A DNA stretch of 64,000 nt from Bifidobacterium sp. ESL0728 (GTDB lineage: Bacteria; Actinomycetota; Actinomycetes; Actinomycetales; Bifidobacteriaceae): assembly GCF_029392015.1 (NCBI RefSeq), contig NZ_CP113925.1:2046001-2110000 (forward strand), written 5' to 3'. A model generated the notes under the pieces. The model worked only from the letters and a program-made list of their open reading frames with translations. It had not been told where the DNA came from and made no database searches. Made by a program: the position numbers and the translations under genes. Shown one piece after another: positions 54,544 through 63,537 of the stretch (the first letter of the stretch is position 1; each line of letters opens with the position of its first letter).

Positions 54544-57500
54544 TCAGTCTGCAGAATTCTGCTTCCCCCTTACAACCACCGTCACAGCAATGCCAGCTAC
54601 AAGTAGCATGACAACGACGATACCGACGCCGAGCACTGCGCTACCGGTAGCAGTCAGCTGGCCGCCTTTGCGACTCTTCTGATTGCCGGAGGCGTTGGGA
54701 GCGGAAGTCCGATTGCCCGAAGTGACTGGAGCGCCCGGAGCACCAGGGGCGCCCGGAGCCGGATTACCATTATTCGGGGCACCCGGATTACCTGGAGTAT
54801 CAGAGCCAGCATTCTCAGTCAGCGACTGCTCGGCGATCATGATGCCTGTTCGGTCAGTACGCATATTGGCGGAACCGGAGGTCATATCAACTGCACCTTC
54901 AAGTTGGGTCAACATACCGTCGACAAAGCGATAGACCGCCGTATCCGGACCGGTCTCACCCGCGTCGCGCGGAGAGAGGAAGTCCAAGGAGACGGAAATC
55001 ATGCCCGGCAAATTGGACACCGAAGTGGTCTTACCTTGGGAATCGACGGTTTCGATGATCAGGTTGCGATCAGCCAAAACCTTCGCATCCTTGCCGAGCG
55101 CCTTATCAACGGCTTTCTGGTCAGCGTCGGAGACCGAAAGCGCAGAGACCTTGAGTCCGTTGCCGTAACCGGCAAGCATACGGGCGAACTCGAACGGAAT
55201 CTTGACCTGCGTATTGCCCAGATCAAAGAGGATGTTGCCGGCGCTATCGCTAATGCCGGAAAAATCGCTCTGCGTCAGTGTGGCGGAGACGCCATCGCCT
55301 TGTTCGGTTCCCTTGATGGTCTTCACCGGGGCTGCATTCAGATCGGCCGTAACCGAGCGAACGTTGATGGAAACCTTGGCCTCGTTGGAAACGGCAGACC
55401 CATTAATGGCCTTGAAGGTGAACGTATCGGCACCGGCGAAACTCGGATCCGGCAGATAGCTGTATGCACCATTCTCCTGCAAGGTGAGCACACCGTGCGC
55501 CGGCCTGTTCACAACCTCGAACTTCAAGGAATCGACTCCATCAGCTTGCGCATACGCGGAGAGATCTCCGGTATAGGCGATACCCTGCATCGTTTCAGCA
55601 GTGGCATCCACAGCCTCAGGGACGGCATCGGCGGCAGGCGGATTGACCAGTTGGGTCGGGTCCCAGTCGTCAGCGGCGTTGATGCCACTGGTCTTGGCAA
55701 AGACCTTGTCCACCGTGAAATCGCTTGCGTTACAGGTCTTCACCCACGTGGCACGTCCGGCGGCATTGTATCCGTCACCGGAGCTGTTGCACTCATAGTA
55801 ACGTGCCGTGGACTGGTTGGCGGGCTTGCCCCAATCGTGCCAGCCGATGGCCGGAACGTTCCTGTCCATCTTGGTGTTGACATACGCCACAGCGGCATAC
55901 GGACGCCAAGGACGGCCGAGGTAGGTCTGCAAAGCACCACTGTACGGGTTTTCACCGGTGACCACGCTATCCCTGAAGACGAAGCCGTACTTCTGAGCCT
56001 GTGGAGTGCTGGCAGCAGTTGCATAGCCGTTGAGCATGGCATGCATCGTGCACTTGTCGAACACCGCTTCGGCGGCTCCGAACACCCAATCCACGGAACC
56101 GGAGATGTAACAGTTCTTGAAGTAGGAACGATAGGTCTGCACTGTGGGCTGATCCGGCACGTTGTCGGTCACGCTGGCATCGGTCTTGTTGCGCAGAAGC
56201 AACGTATCCTGATATCCAAGGATATGGCAGTTGTCGAAGGAGGCGTGATCGGCGCGCACATCAAGCGCCACGGCCTGGCCGACGGTCGAGCCTGCCGTCG
56301 TCTCGAAGGTGATGTCCTTGGCCGAGAAATCGTTGCCCGTGATCTTGACCGAATAGTCGTGATAGGTACCGAGCGGGTTGCCGTCCTTACCAATGTCACT
56401 GGGCTTGGCATCGTAGGTCAGGCGCGTACTGTCAGGGCTTTCACCCACGACCGTCAGATACGGACGGTCAATCGACAGCTTTTCCTTGTAGGTGCCACGC
56501 TTGACGAAAATCACACGACGTTGCTTGTTGTTCTGCGGAATGGAGGCAATAGCCTCACCCATGGTGCGGAAATCGCCGTTGCCGTCCGCGGAGACGACGA
56601 TAGGGGTCACTCCGGCGACGACTTCAGGCAATACCATGACCACGGCCTTGGCCTTCTGGGAGACACCAGCAACAGTACCGGAAACGGTGAATCCATCGAG
56701 ATTCTTATTGGCGTACTGCGCAGCGTCGACCTTGTCCCATTTAACGCTCACGCGCTGGCTTGAGCCATCGTTGAACTGAGCCACGACGGTCAACGGCATC
56801 TTCAGCTTGCCCGGAGTGGTTTTGACAATCGCCGTGTCGAGGGACTTGACCCCGACTTCGGTGACGGTCACGGTCGCGTCCACGGAGCCGACATCCTTGA
56901 CGGTGCCCTTGACCGTGAACTGTCCGGCCTTGGCATAATCGGACTGCTTGACGCTGCCCCAGGAAACGGCCACTGGCATGACGGTGCCATCACTGTTGCG
57001 CTCATAGACGTAATTAGGCAGCACAGGAGCGACACCAACTGTCGTGGTGACGCTGACCGGCACCAAACCGGAAACGCTCTGCTGACCGGTGATGACCACA
57101 GGGAACACGCCGAGCGTGCCGGAACCGTCCTTCGCCGTAGCGACGGCGAGAACCGTGCCATTGGCCTTGGCTGTCAGCAAACCGTTCTGATCGATGGTCG
57201 CTATGTCAGTAGAAGCCATATCGGGGCGGGTCACCGTCCATTCAATGGACTTGTCAACCGAAGCATCGTTGGCTTCCACGGCGGCGCTCAGTTGCAATGT
57301 GCCGTCCTTGGTGGTGATGGAATTAGCGGGCGCACTAGGAACTATGGAGGTAATCTGTTTCTTGGCGGAAACCAACTGTGCAGTTACCTTCACATTGTCA
57401 ACGTCCATCGCAACCGGAGCCGTATTGTTGTTGGCCATATGAGCTTCGAACATTCCGATACCAGCGGCCTTGGATTCACTGAATGCATGATCCGTAAGCA

Positions 57501-59760
57501 CAGGGTTGCCATCCACCGACACCGTCATCTTCTTTTCAGGGATGTTGGCATCAACCGCGACTGTATACCACTGATTGGCCTGAATACCGGAAAGTATGGT
57601 CTCCTCGCCACTTGTAGTGCCCATATGCAGCTCGTCGCCGTTACCCTTAATCTTGAAATCGGCGAGGTTCTTGGCTGCACTAACATCCTGCCAATCAATG
57701 ACGGCATTGTTGTTCATGGCACTGATTTCCGGAAGTCTGAAGGCGAACTCGGCGTGCACCTTCTCCTTCTGTGTAGTGAATGTGCGGTCCAAGGTCTCAT
57801 AGCCCGGACCGTTATCCTTCAGCTGAACGTACTTATTACCGGGTTCTTCTTTGATAGTCGCACCCGCACCGGTGTCGGATTTCTGCATCTTCCAATACTG
57901 CGGCAGTTTTCCGTCCGTGACGTTCTCGAAATCGTCGTTGACAGGGAAGGAATGGTCCCTGTCGACCACACCGTCCTGAGTGACGTTGATCGAACGGGTG
58001 GAGGAAAGACCATCGGTCAACTTCGTGTTGCGGAAGGCGATGTTCTGCGTGGTGTCGAGCAAGGCTGCATGAAACTTGCAGTTGTCAAACTGGAAGTTCT
58101 TCAAATACTTCACTAGCCCGCTGCCGAAGTTCGAACCGCTGATATCGATCGTGTTGCCCTTGCCGTTGTTGTTGTCCCAGTTGGGAGCGGTGAGGTTGGA
58201 GAACCTGAAGTTCTCGATGTCGGGAAGTGTCAATCCAGGTGTCAGCTCACTGGCATTGGTCCTGTCGTAATTGGTGATCACGCTGATCTTGTTGACCACC
58301 GAGTCACGAACCTGGATGTTGCGGATGTAAGCCCCACGCTTGGGGCTGACCTTCACGCGGATGCCGGGGTTCACCGCCCCACTGGTCAAATCGACCGGGA
58401 CCAATGTGGAATCCTCGACAAACACGTCGCTGATGCCGCCGGACATCTCGCTGCCCAGCGTCACCCCGCCGTGGCCGGAGTTGAACACATCGCCACGGTA
58501 ATAGAGGTGGTCGGAAGGACGACCGATAGCGATACCCTCGGCGTCCTTGCCGGACTTGATGGCGCTGTTGTCATCACCAGTGGAGAACTGAGTGGCCAGG
58601 GTCCATACATTCGATGTGGAATTCGGGTCGAAACCGTCGCCGTTGTGTACCGAGGTGACGATATCAAGCCCGTAAACCGTGATGTCCTTGCTATAGACAG
58701 GGACGATGGTCCACATCATGCCGTTGCGTATATGCGACGAATCCATATACACGCTGCCGCAATTCTTCAGGCTGATCAGGCTGCCTCCGCCGACATGCTC
58801 GTTGGGCTGGTAGATATTGCCGGGAATATCGAGATTCCCACCATTGCCATTGTTGGTGAAATCATCGTATGCTTTGCGCAGCAACAATCCGTTGTCGCTG
58901 TCACCGATGGTGCCAGGACCCATGATCTTGATGTTCTTGGTGGTCACATCTTTTGTCTTGTCCATGGTGCCGGCGTTGAGCAAGCTCGAATACGCCGGGT
59001 TCTTGCCATAGATGTCTTCGATATCGTGTCGGGCACTGGTGAACGGATAGTCCTTGAGCTCGGCGCTCGGCTTCAGCTGTGCGTTCGCATCGACATAGAA
59101 CGTCATATCGCTATGCAGATTGAGCGCACCACTGAGATAGACACCCGCAGGCAAGTATACTTCGCAGTTCTTTTCCTTGCAGGCGTCGATGGTCTTCTGC
59201 AACGCGACGGTATCCTTCGTCGTGCCGTCGCCCGTAGCGCCATAATCCTTGACGTTATAGCGCTTGGGCGTAGCCGTCGTCGTCACTTCGAGCTGGTTGC
59301 TCGGTGAGGAGAGAACCGCTCCGTCGCTACCTACCGCCTTTACCGTAAAATCGTACGTCGCGGAAGGGCTAAGCCCCGTAATCTTGTAATAGGTCATATT
59401 CGTCGTTGCCACCAAGACACCGCCGAGATAGATGTTGTAACCGGAGATATTCGAATAATGCTCCGGTTTTTCCCACGTAAGCACGACGGAGGTGTCGGTA
59501 TTGGATGCCGGTGCCATCGCCAGACCCGAGGGTGCAGAGATGTTGAAATCAGATGCCTGTGCAGAGGAAGGAACGGTAAGCGCCATCGCCAATACCGTTG
59601 CCGCTGAAGCACAGACAGCCAAAACAGAAGATACTCTAGAATTCAATTTCCATATACTTTCTCTTTGTAACTGTCTACAGCCATATCGGTCAACACCCAC
59701 AGCGGTATCAGCCGATTGCCGCATATCAAGATTTAATGGAGGCGCCGAAACGCCGAGCAT
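54544..59760 (-). CDS. Cell-wall-anchored polygalacturonase and pectin methylesterase (GH28-CE8)
   Basis: A 1738-residue exoenzyme for homogalacturonan. In order: a signal peptide (about residues 40-70, ending S-S-A-Q-A-S), a fibronectin III domain (about 75-165) and a GH28 polygalacturonase with G-D-G-F-D-P, S-T-G-D-D-N-S near 393, S-G-H-G-G and R-V-K. A concanavalin-like domain (about 600-790) and Big2/Big4-type Ig domains (about 800-1080) follow. The CE8 pectin methylesterase (about 1090-1400) has G-Y-Q-D-T-L, catalytic Asp in G-S-V-D-W-V-F-G near 1222 and L-G-R-P-W-R. Then come a cadherin-like domain and a Gly/Ala/Pro linker. The end is L-T-A-T-G-S, a membrane helix and a basic tail, a variant LPXTG sortase signal. 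All catalytic residues that I can check are present. The long N-terminus makes the start uncertain. Confidence 0.92.
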   Translation of the reverse strand: MLGVSAPPLNLDMRQSADTAVGVDRYGCRQLQRESIWKLNSRVSSVLAVCASAATVLAMALTVPSSAQASDFNISAPSGLAMAPASNTDTSVVLTWEKPEHYSNISGYNIYLGGVLVATTNMTYYKITGLSPSATYDFTVKAVGSDGAVLSSPSNQLEVTTTATPKRYNVKDYGATGDGTTKDTVALQKTIDACKEKNCEVYLPAGVYLSGALNLHSDMTFYVDANAQLKPSAELKDYPFTSARHDIEDIYGKNPAYSSLLNAGTMDKTKDVTTKNIKIMGPGTIGDSDNGLLLRKAYDDFTNNGNGGNLDIPGNIYQPNEHVGGGSLISLKNCGSVYMDSSHIRNGMMWTIVPVYSKDITVYGLDIVTSVHNGDGFDPNSTSNVWTLATQFSTGDDNSAIKSGKDAEGIAIGRPSDHLYYRGDVFNSGHGGVTLGSEMSGGISDVFVEDSTLVPVDLTSGAVNPGIRVKVSPKRGAYIRNIQVRDSVVNKISVITNYDRTNASELTPGLTLPDIENFRFSNLTAPNWDNNNGKGNTIDISGSNFGSGLVKYLKNFQFDNCKFHAALLDTTQNIAFRNTKLTDGLSSTRSINVTQDGVVDRDHSFPVNDDFENVTDGKLPQYWKMQKSDTGAGATIKEEPGNKYVQLKDNGPGYETLDRTFTTQKEKVHAEFAFRLPEISAMNNNAVIDWQDVSAAKNLADFKIKGNGDELHMGTTSGEETILSGIQANQWYTVAVDANIPEKKMTVSVDGNPVLTDHAFSESKAAGIGMFEAHMANNNTAPVAMDVDNVKVTAQLVSAKKQITSIVPSAPANSITTKDGTLQLSAAVEANDASVDKSIEWTVTRPDMASTDIATIDQNGLLTAKANGTVLAVATAKDGSGTLGVFPVVITGQQSVSGLVPVSVTTTVGVAPVLPNYVYERNSDGTVMPVAVSWGSVKQSDYAKAGQFTVKGTVKDVGSVDATVTVTEVGVKSLDTAIVKTTPGKLKMPLTVVAQFNDGSSQRVSVKWDKVDAAQYANKNLDGFTVSGTVAGVSQKAKAVVMVLPEVVAGVTPIVVSADGNGDFRTMGEAIASIPQNNKQRRVIFVKRGTYKEKLSIDRPYLTVVGESPDSTRLTYDAKPSDIGKDGNPLGTYHDYSVKITGNDFSAKDITFETTAGSTVGQAVALDVRADHASFDNCHILGYQDTLLLRNKTDASVTDNVPDQPTVQTYRSYFKNCYISGSVDWVFGAAEAVFDKCTMHAMLNGYATAASTPQAQKYGFVFRDSVVTGENPYSGALQTYLGRPWRPYAAVAYVNTKMDRNVPAIGWHDWGKPANQSTARYYECNSSGDGYNAAGRATWVKTCNASDFTVDKVFAKTSGINAADDWDPTQLVNPPAADAVPEAVDATAETMQGIAYTGDLSAYAQADGVDSLKFEVVNRPAHGVLTLQENGAYSYLPDPSFAGADTFTFKAINGSAVSNEAKVSINVRSVTADLNAAPVKTIKGTEQGDGVSATLTQSDFSGISDSAGNILFDLGNTQVKIPFEFARMLAGYGNGLKVSALSVSDADQKAVDKALGKDAKVLADRNLIIETVDSQGKTTSVSNLPGMISVSLDFLSPRDAGETGPDTAVYRFVDGMLTQLEGAVDMTSGSANMRTDRTGIMIAEQSLTENAGSDTPGNPGAPNNGNPAPGAPGAPGAPVTSGNRTSAPNASGNQKSRKGGQLTATGSAVLGVGIVVVMLLVAGIAVTVVVRGKQNSAD

Positions 59761-59831
59761 ACTCCTTTCCGGTTAATGTCAATATCCATATTCGTCAATT
59801 GCATTACCGTAATAGTGAATAGTGGAAACTA

Positions 59832-59881
59832 CACCGCCAGGTGATGTCCGGAGAGTCCGTCTTCGACACCACCTCGCGGTG
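59832..59881 (-). repeat. Intercistronic hairpin before the pectinase gene
   Basis: CACCGCCAGGTG (59832-59843) pairs with CACCTCGCGGTG (59870-59881) at 11 of 12 positions, with CGGA/TCCG able to pair in the loop. It lies 11 bases past the stop codon of the last permease gene and 70 bases before the pectinase start. Either an attenuating terminator or an mRNA-stabilising structure. Confidence 0.6.
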
Positions 59882-59892
59882 CAGCGTATTTG

Positions 59893-60876
59893 TCATTGCT
59901 TGACAGAACCGGCGGTGAGGCCAGACTGCCAATACCTTTGTAGGAAGAGGAACGCGATAATCAACGGAATGATGGCTATGAACGACCCGGTAAGAATCAG
60001 GTTGTTAGGCACCGAATGCAATGTCGCATCGCCTCCCATCTTCATCCACACATTGAGGCCGACCGTCAACGGGTAATCCCTAGTGTCCTGCAACATAATC
60101 AGCGGCAGGAAGTAGTTGTTCCAAACGCCGACGAGCGCGAAGAGCAGCACGGTGACGAACCCGGGAGAGACCAGCGGGAAGGCGATTTTCCAGAAAATCG
60201 TCCAGCTGTTCGCTCCATCGAGCTTTGCTGCCTCGACCAACGATATCGGTATGGATGTCTGACAGTAGATGATCATGAGGTAGAGGCCGAACGGGCTGGA
60301 AAGCTGCGGGACAATCACCGCCCAAGGATTGTTGATAAACCCTATCTTCGAATACATCAGGAAGAGCGGCACGGTGATGACGGTGGTCGGAATCGACATG
60401 AAAATCAACGTGATCCAGAGCAGTGCCCCACGACCCGGGAACTTCATCGTTGCAATCGCGTATCCTGCGAATGTAGCGAAAATGGAGGAACCCAGACCGG
60501 CGACAATCGCATAGAACAAGGTATTGAAGAGCCAACGCGGGAAAATCCCCTTCTGGAACTGGAAGGTGTCCTTGATGTTCTGGAAGAACACGTTGTCCTT
60601 GGCAAACCAAAGACCAGGAGAACTGTAAAGCCCTTCATTGGTCTTGGTCGAGGAAAACACTAGCCAAATCAAGGGAATGACGCAGTAAAGCACCATAAGC
60701 AACATGAACAGGTGAAGCAGGACGTTCAGGACCTTCTGCTTGCCCGTCAACGCGACCTTAACGCCTTTATTCTTGTTCTGCTTGCTCTGACGGACTTTCC
60801 AATCCTTCTTCGCAAGCGCTTCCTTTCTTTTCTCCTTACGAACAGCAACGCTGCCGGAAGCTTGTGCCATACTCAT
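59893..60876 (-). CDS. Carbohydrate ABC transporter permease (MalG type)
   Basis: One of two membrane subunits of a sugar importer. The 327-residue protein has a basic N-terminus of about 45 residues, six hydrophobic segments and the EAA loop for ATPase contact (E-A-A-K-L-D-G-A-N-S-W-T-I-F-W-K-I near residue 220). This marks it as the MalG/LacG-type subunit. It starts 2 bp after the stop of the other permease, behind GAGGATAAGTAAAG, so the two are coupled. No ATPase gene is near; in bifidobacteria such importers share an unlinked MsiK-type ATPase. Linkage to the pectinase suggests pectin oligosaccharides as cargo, which is inference. Confidence 0.93.
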   Translation of the reverse strand: MSMAQASGSVAVRKEKRKEALAKKDWKVRQSKQNKNKGVKVALTGKQKVLNVLLHLFMLLMVLYCVIPLIWLVFSSTKTNEGLYSSPGLWFAKDNVFFQNIKDTFQFQKGIFPRWLFNTLFYAIVAGLGSSIFATFAGYAIATMKFPGRGALLWITLIFMSIPTTVITVPLFLMYSKIGFINNPWAVIVPQLSSPFGLYLMIIYCQTSIPISLVEAAKLDGANSWTIFWKIAFPLVSPGFVTVLLFALVGVWNNYFLPLIMLQDTRDYPLTVGLNVWMKMGGDATLHSVPNNLILTGSFIAIIPLIIAFLFLQRYWQSGLTAGSVKQ

Positions 60877-60878
60877 CT

Positions 60879-61823
60879 TTACTTATCCTCCCAGCGATTG
60901 CCGATTAGTTTCACAACCGTCACGATAATCATGGTGAACAGGCCCACCACCAACGACACCGCAGCGGCGTAATTAACGTCTTGCCCGTTAAACGCCAAGC
61001 TGTAGGTATAGAGGTTGGGGGTGTAGTAGCTGGTGACGGTCTGCGGTGCAAGCACCTGCAACATGCTCGGCTCATTGAAGAGCTGATAGGAACCGATGAC
61101 GGAGAACAGCAGCGTCATGATGACCGAACCCTTGATCTGCGGAATCTTGATGGACCAAGCAATCCTGAATTCCGAAGCCCCGTCGACCCTGCCGGATTCA
61201 TACAACTCCTCAGGCAGCGCACGAAGTGCAGAATAGAAAATCAGCATGTTGTAACCCATGTAGATCCATGTGCCAATGTTCATCATCGCGACCAGCATCA
61301 GCTTCTGCGAGAACATATCCGGAGGTGTCGCTCCAAATGCCTTGAAAACTTGGCCGAACAGGCCATAATCGCCGCCATAGATATAGCCCCACATCAAAGA
61401 GGCGATGACGCCGGGGACCGCATACGGCAGGAACAGCAAAATACGAGGCACCGCGACATGCGTAATGCGCTGCGAATCCAGCATCAGCGCCTCCATCAAC
61501 GACAGAAGCAACATGATGGGAACCTGAATGACCGCGTAAAGCGAGACTCGTCCAAAGCCGTTCCACAACAGAGGGTCCTTGAACGCCTTGATGTATTGGG
61601 AGAAACCTGCGAATGTTTCACCCCCGATAAGTTGCGTCTTGAAAAAGCCGAGATAGAGGGCATAAAACATCGGCAGAATGGTGCCTGCCAGGAATACCAC
61701 GACATATGGCAAGCAATACAGTATGCCGATATAATGCCGTTTCTCCTTTCTAAAGCCTTGTTCCGCTTTCCCGGGTTTGACCTTGTCCCCCGGTACTGAT
61801 GCGGACACTGCAGCAGCGCTCAT
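60879..61823 (-). CDS. Carbohydrate ABC transporter permease (MalF type)
   Basis: The partner permease. The 314-residue protein has six hydrophobic segments, the first being I-G-I-L-Y-C-L-P-Y-V-V-V-F-L. F-F-K-T-Q-L near residue 60 is typical of sugar permease 1. An EAA-type loop reads E-S-G-R-V-D-G-A-S-E-F-R-I-A-W near 210. The start lies behind AAAGGAGAGTCCAATT. It follows the binding-protein gene by 87 bp, a gap containing a strong hairpin that probably lowers its expression relative to the binding protein. Confidence 0.93.
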   Translation of the reverse strand: MSAAAVSASVPGDKVKPGKAEQGFRKEKRHYIGILYCLPYVVVFLAGTILPMFYALYLGFFKTQLIGGETFAGFSQYIKAFKDPLLWNGFGRVSLYAVIQVPIMLLLSLMEALMLDSQRITHVAVPRILLFLPYAVPGVIASLMWGYIYGGDYGLFGQVFKAFGATPPDMFSQKLMLVAMMNIGTWIYMGYNMLIFYSALRALPEELYESGRVDGASEFRIAWSIKIPQIKGSVIMTLLFSVIGSYQLFNEPSMLQVLAPQTVTSYYTPNLYTYSLAFNGQDVNYAAAVSLVVGLFTMIIVTVVKLIGNRWEDK

Positions 61824-61862
61824 AATTGGACTCTCCTTTATTTCACATCAACAAATTTGCAA

Positions 61863-61895
61863 CGAGTGTGCCGAATTGAACATCCGGCACACTCG
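61863..61895 (-). terminator. Hairpin after the binding-protein gene (partial terminator)
   Basis: CGAGTGTGCCG (61863-61873) pairs perfectly with CGGCACACTCG (61885-61895), 16 bases past the binding-protein stop. On the minus strand TTGCAAATTTGTTG follows rather than a pure U-run. Such hairpins often protect the 5' part of ABC operon messages and let the binding protein be made in excess. Confidence 0.75.
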
Positions 61896-61910
61896 ATATA
61901 TCCGGTTCGA

Positions 61911-63302
61911 TTACTTGGATTCCGTAATCTTGAAGCCCTGATCCTCGGCATACTGCTTGAGGTTTGCCTGCCAAGGAGCGAACTTGCCGAAGAGGTTGCC
62001 GTTCTTCTTCAGAGCGGGAACGACAATGTCCTTGAAGCTCGTGGCATACTGCGAATTGAATGGCAGTACCGTCCAGCCGGTGCTCAGCTTCTTCGCGGAC
62101 TCAAAGTAGACCTTGTTGACCGCCTGACCACCGAAGTAGTCATTCTTGACCGAAGCCTGCTTCGGATCTTCCTGGAAGGACTTGGCTGCGTTGAAGAAGC
62201 TTCCGGTCTTCTGGAAGAGATCGATGGATTCCTTGCTGGAGCTCATCCAGTTGCAGAAGGCGATTGCGGCCGCGCGCTTCTCCTTGGCTGTGGCAGAGGT
62301 GACGGAAATCAGCGAACCGCCGACTTCACCGGTCTTCAGGTTGCTGGCGTCATCGCCCCAGGCCGGAGGAAGCGCGACTTCCATCTTGCCCTTGAGTGAA
62401 GGCTGCTGCTGGGTGAACGAAGTGCCCTTCCAGCATCCATCGAACTGCACGGCCCAACGGCCTTGCGCGAAACCACGATTGTATTCATCACTCTTGTTGG
62501 CCACGGGCTCGAGAACATCCTCGTCAATAAGCTTCTGAATGAAATCGACGGCTTCCTTCACCTTGGCGTCGGTCATGCTGAGCTTGACGTTCTGCACACC
62601 ATCGACCTTCCACGGAATGGCGCCGGACTGGCGGATGATGGAGGCCATGTAGCGCACGTCAGTAGTGTCGATGAAGCCCATGTACTTATCGGGGTTCGCC
62701 TTGTGCAGCTTGATGCCGGACTCCTCGAATTCCTTCCAGGTCTTGGGAATCTGGATGCCATACTGGTCGAGTACATCGTGACGCCAGAAGAACGCCTCCG
62801 GGCCCTGATCGAGCGGGACGCCGTAAAGACCATTGGCTACATGGACGTTACGCCAGGCAGCGTTGTTGTAAAGCTTGCCCATGGAGGACTCGATGCTGCT
62901 CGACGAGAAGTTAAGCAAGGAGCCGCTGACGGCGTACTGCGGCAGATAGTCATACTCAAGCTGGACGACGTCCGGGATGTCCTTCTTGGACTTCAACACG
63001 TTCTGGAACTTCGTGTAGTGGTCGGCTGCGGCGCCGGTCTTGACTACATTAATCTTGATGTGCGGGTACTTGGCTTCAAACGCCTGAATACTCGGACCTT
63101 CGATATCGTCACGCCACGTCCAGAAATTGAGTGTTACATCCTTGTCGCTCTTCAGGGCGGCATTGACATCATCCATCGAGATACTCGCACCATCTTTCTT
63201 GGGCGAAGAGGATGAAGATTGGGAGCCAGAACCGCAGGCACCCAGAGAAGCCAGCATGGCGACTGACGCCACCGCTGCGATAATCGATTTAGAGAACTTC
63301 AT
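61911..63302 (-). CDS. Extracellular sugar-binding lipoprotein of an ABC importer
   Basis: It captures oligosaccharides and delivers them to the two permeases encoded downstream. The 463-residue protein has a lipoprotein signal peptide with lipobox L-G-A-C (Cys 23) and a Ser-rich linker. The body is a family 1 extracellular solute-binding protein: V-T-L-N-F-W-T-W-R near residue 58, F-E-A-K-Y-P-H-I-K-I and G-R-W-A-V-Q-F-D-G-C-W near residue 280. The chosen ATG follows AAAGGTGCAACTCATC; the frame extends upstream without a signal peptide. A CAACGTTG site lies about 105 bases upstream, fitting control by a LacI-family repressor. The exact sugar cannot be read from sequence. Confidence 0.94.
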   Translation of the reverse strand: MKFSKSIIAAVASVAMLASLGACGSGSQSSSSSPKKDGASISMDDVNAALKSDKDVTLNFWTWRDDIEGPSIQAFEAKYPHIKINVVKTGAAADHYTKFQNVLKSKKDIPDVVQLEYDYLPQYAVSGSLLNFSSSSIESSMGKLYNNAAWRNVHVANGLYGVPLDQGPEAFFWRHDVLDQYGIQIPKTWKEFEESGIKLHKANPDKYMGFIDTTDVRYMASIIRQSGAIPWKVDGVQNVKLSMTDAKVKEAVDFIQKLIDEDVLEPVANKSDEYNRGFAQGRWAVQFDGCWKGTSFTQQQPSLKGKMEVALPPAWGDDASNLKTGEVGGSLISVTSATAKEKRAAAIAFCNWMSSSKESIDLFQKTGSFFNAAKSFQEDPKQASVKNDYFGGQAVNKVYFESAKKLSTGWTVLPFNSQYATSFKDIVVPALKKNGNLFGKFAPWQANLKQYAEDQGFKITESK

Positions 63303-63408
63303 GATGAGTTGCACCTTTCTTCTGAAAATGAAATTCGCCCTATCACTGCATAACGTCAGCAACGACGTTCGGCAATGCCAGCTTCTGGAAAACAAACGCA
63401 CAGACACA

Positions 63409-63416
63409 CAACGTTG
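63409..63416. promoter_or_regulatory. Candidate LacI-family operator core
   Basis: CAACGTTG, a CG-centred palindrome typical of LacI-family sites, lies about 105 bases upstream of the binding-protein start. Only 8 bases are symmetric, so chance is possible. No regulator gene is in the window. Confidence 0.35.
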
Positions 63417-63537
63417 ACCGGGTCCACACCTTTGAATTCTCAGAGACCATATGCAAATTCCTTCATCTCTAGTATGAAATGTGATTTTGATTACATGGTC
63501 ATCTGTTGCCAGCGTTTGCTTAATACATTCGTTTAAC

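Noticed and set aside
52898..56763. Plus-strand frames of 470 and 619 codons
   Set aside because: Antisense to accA3 and to the pectinase gene; no recognisable protein family.
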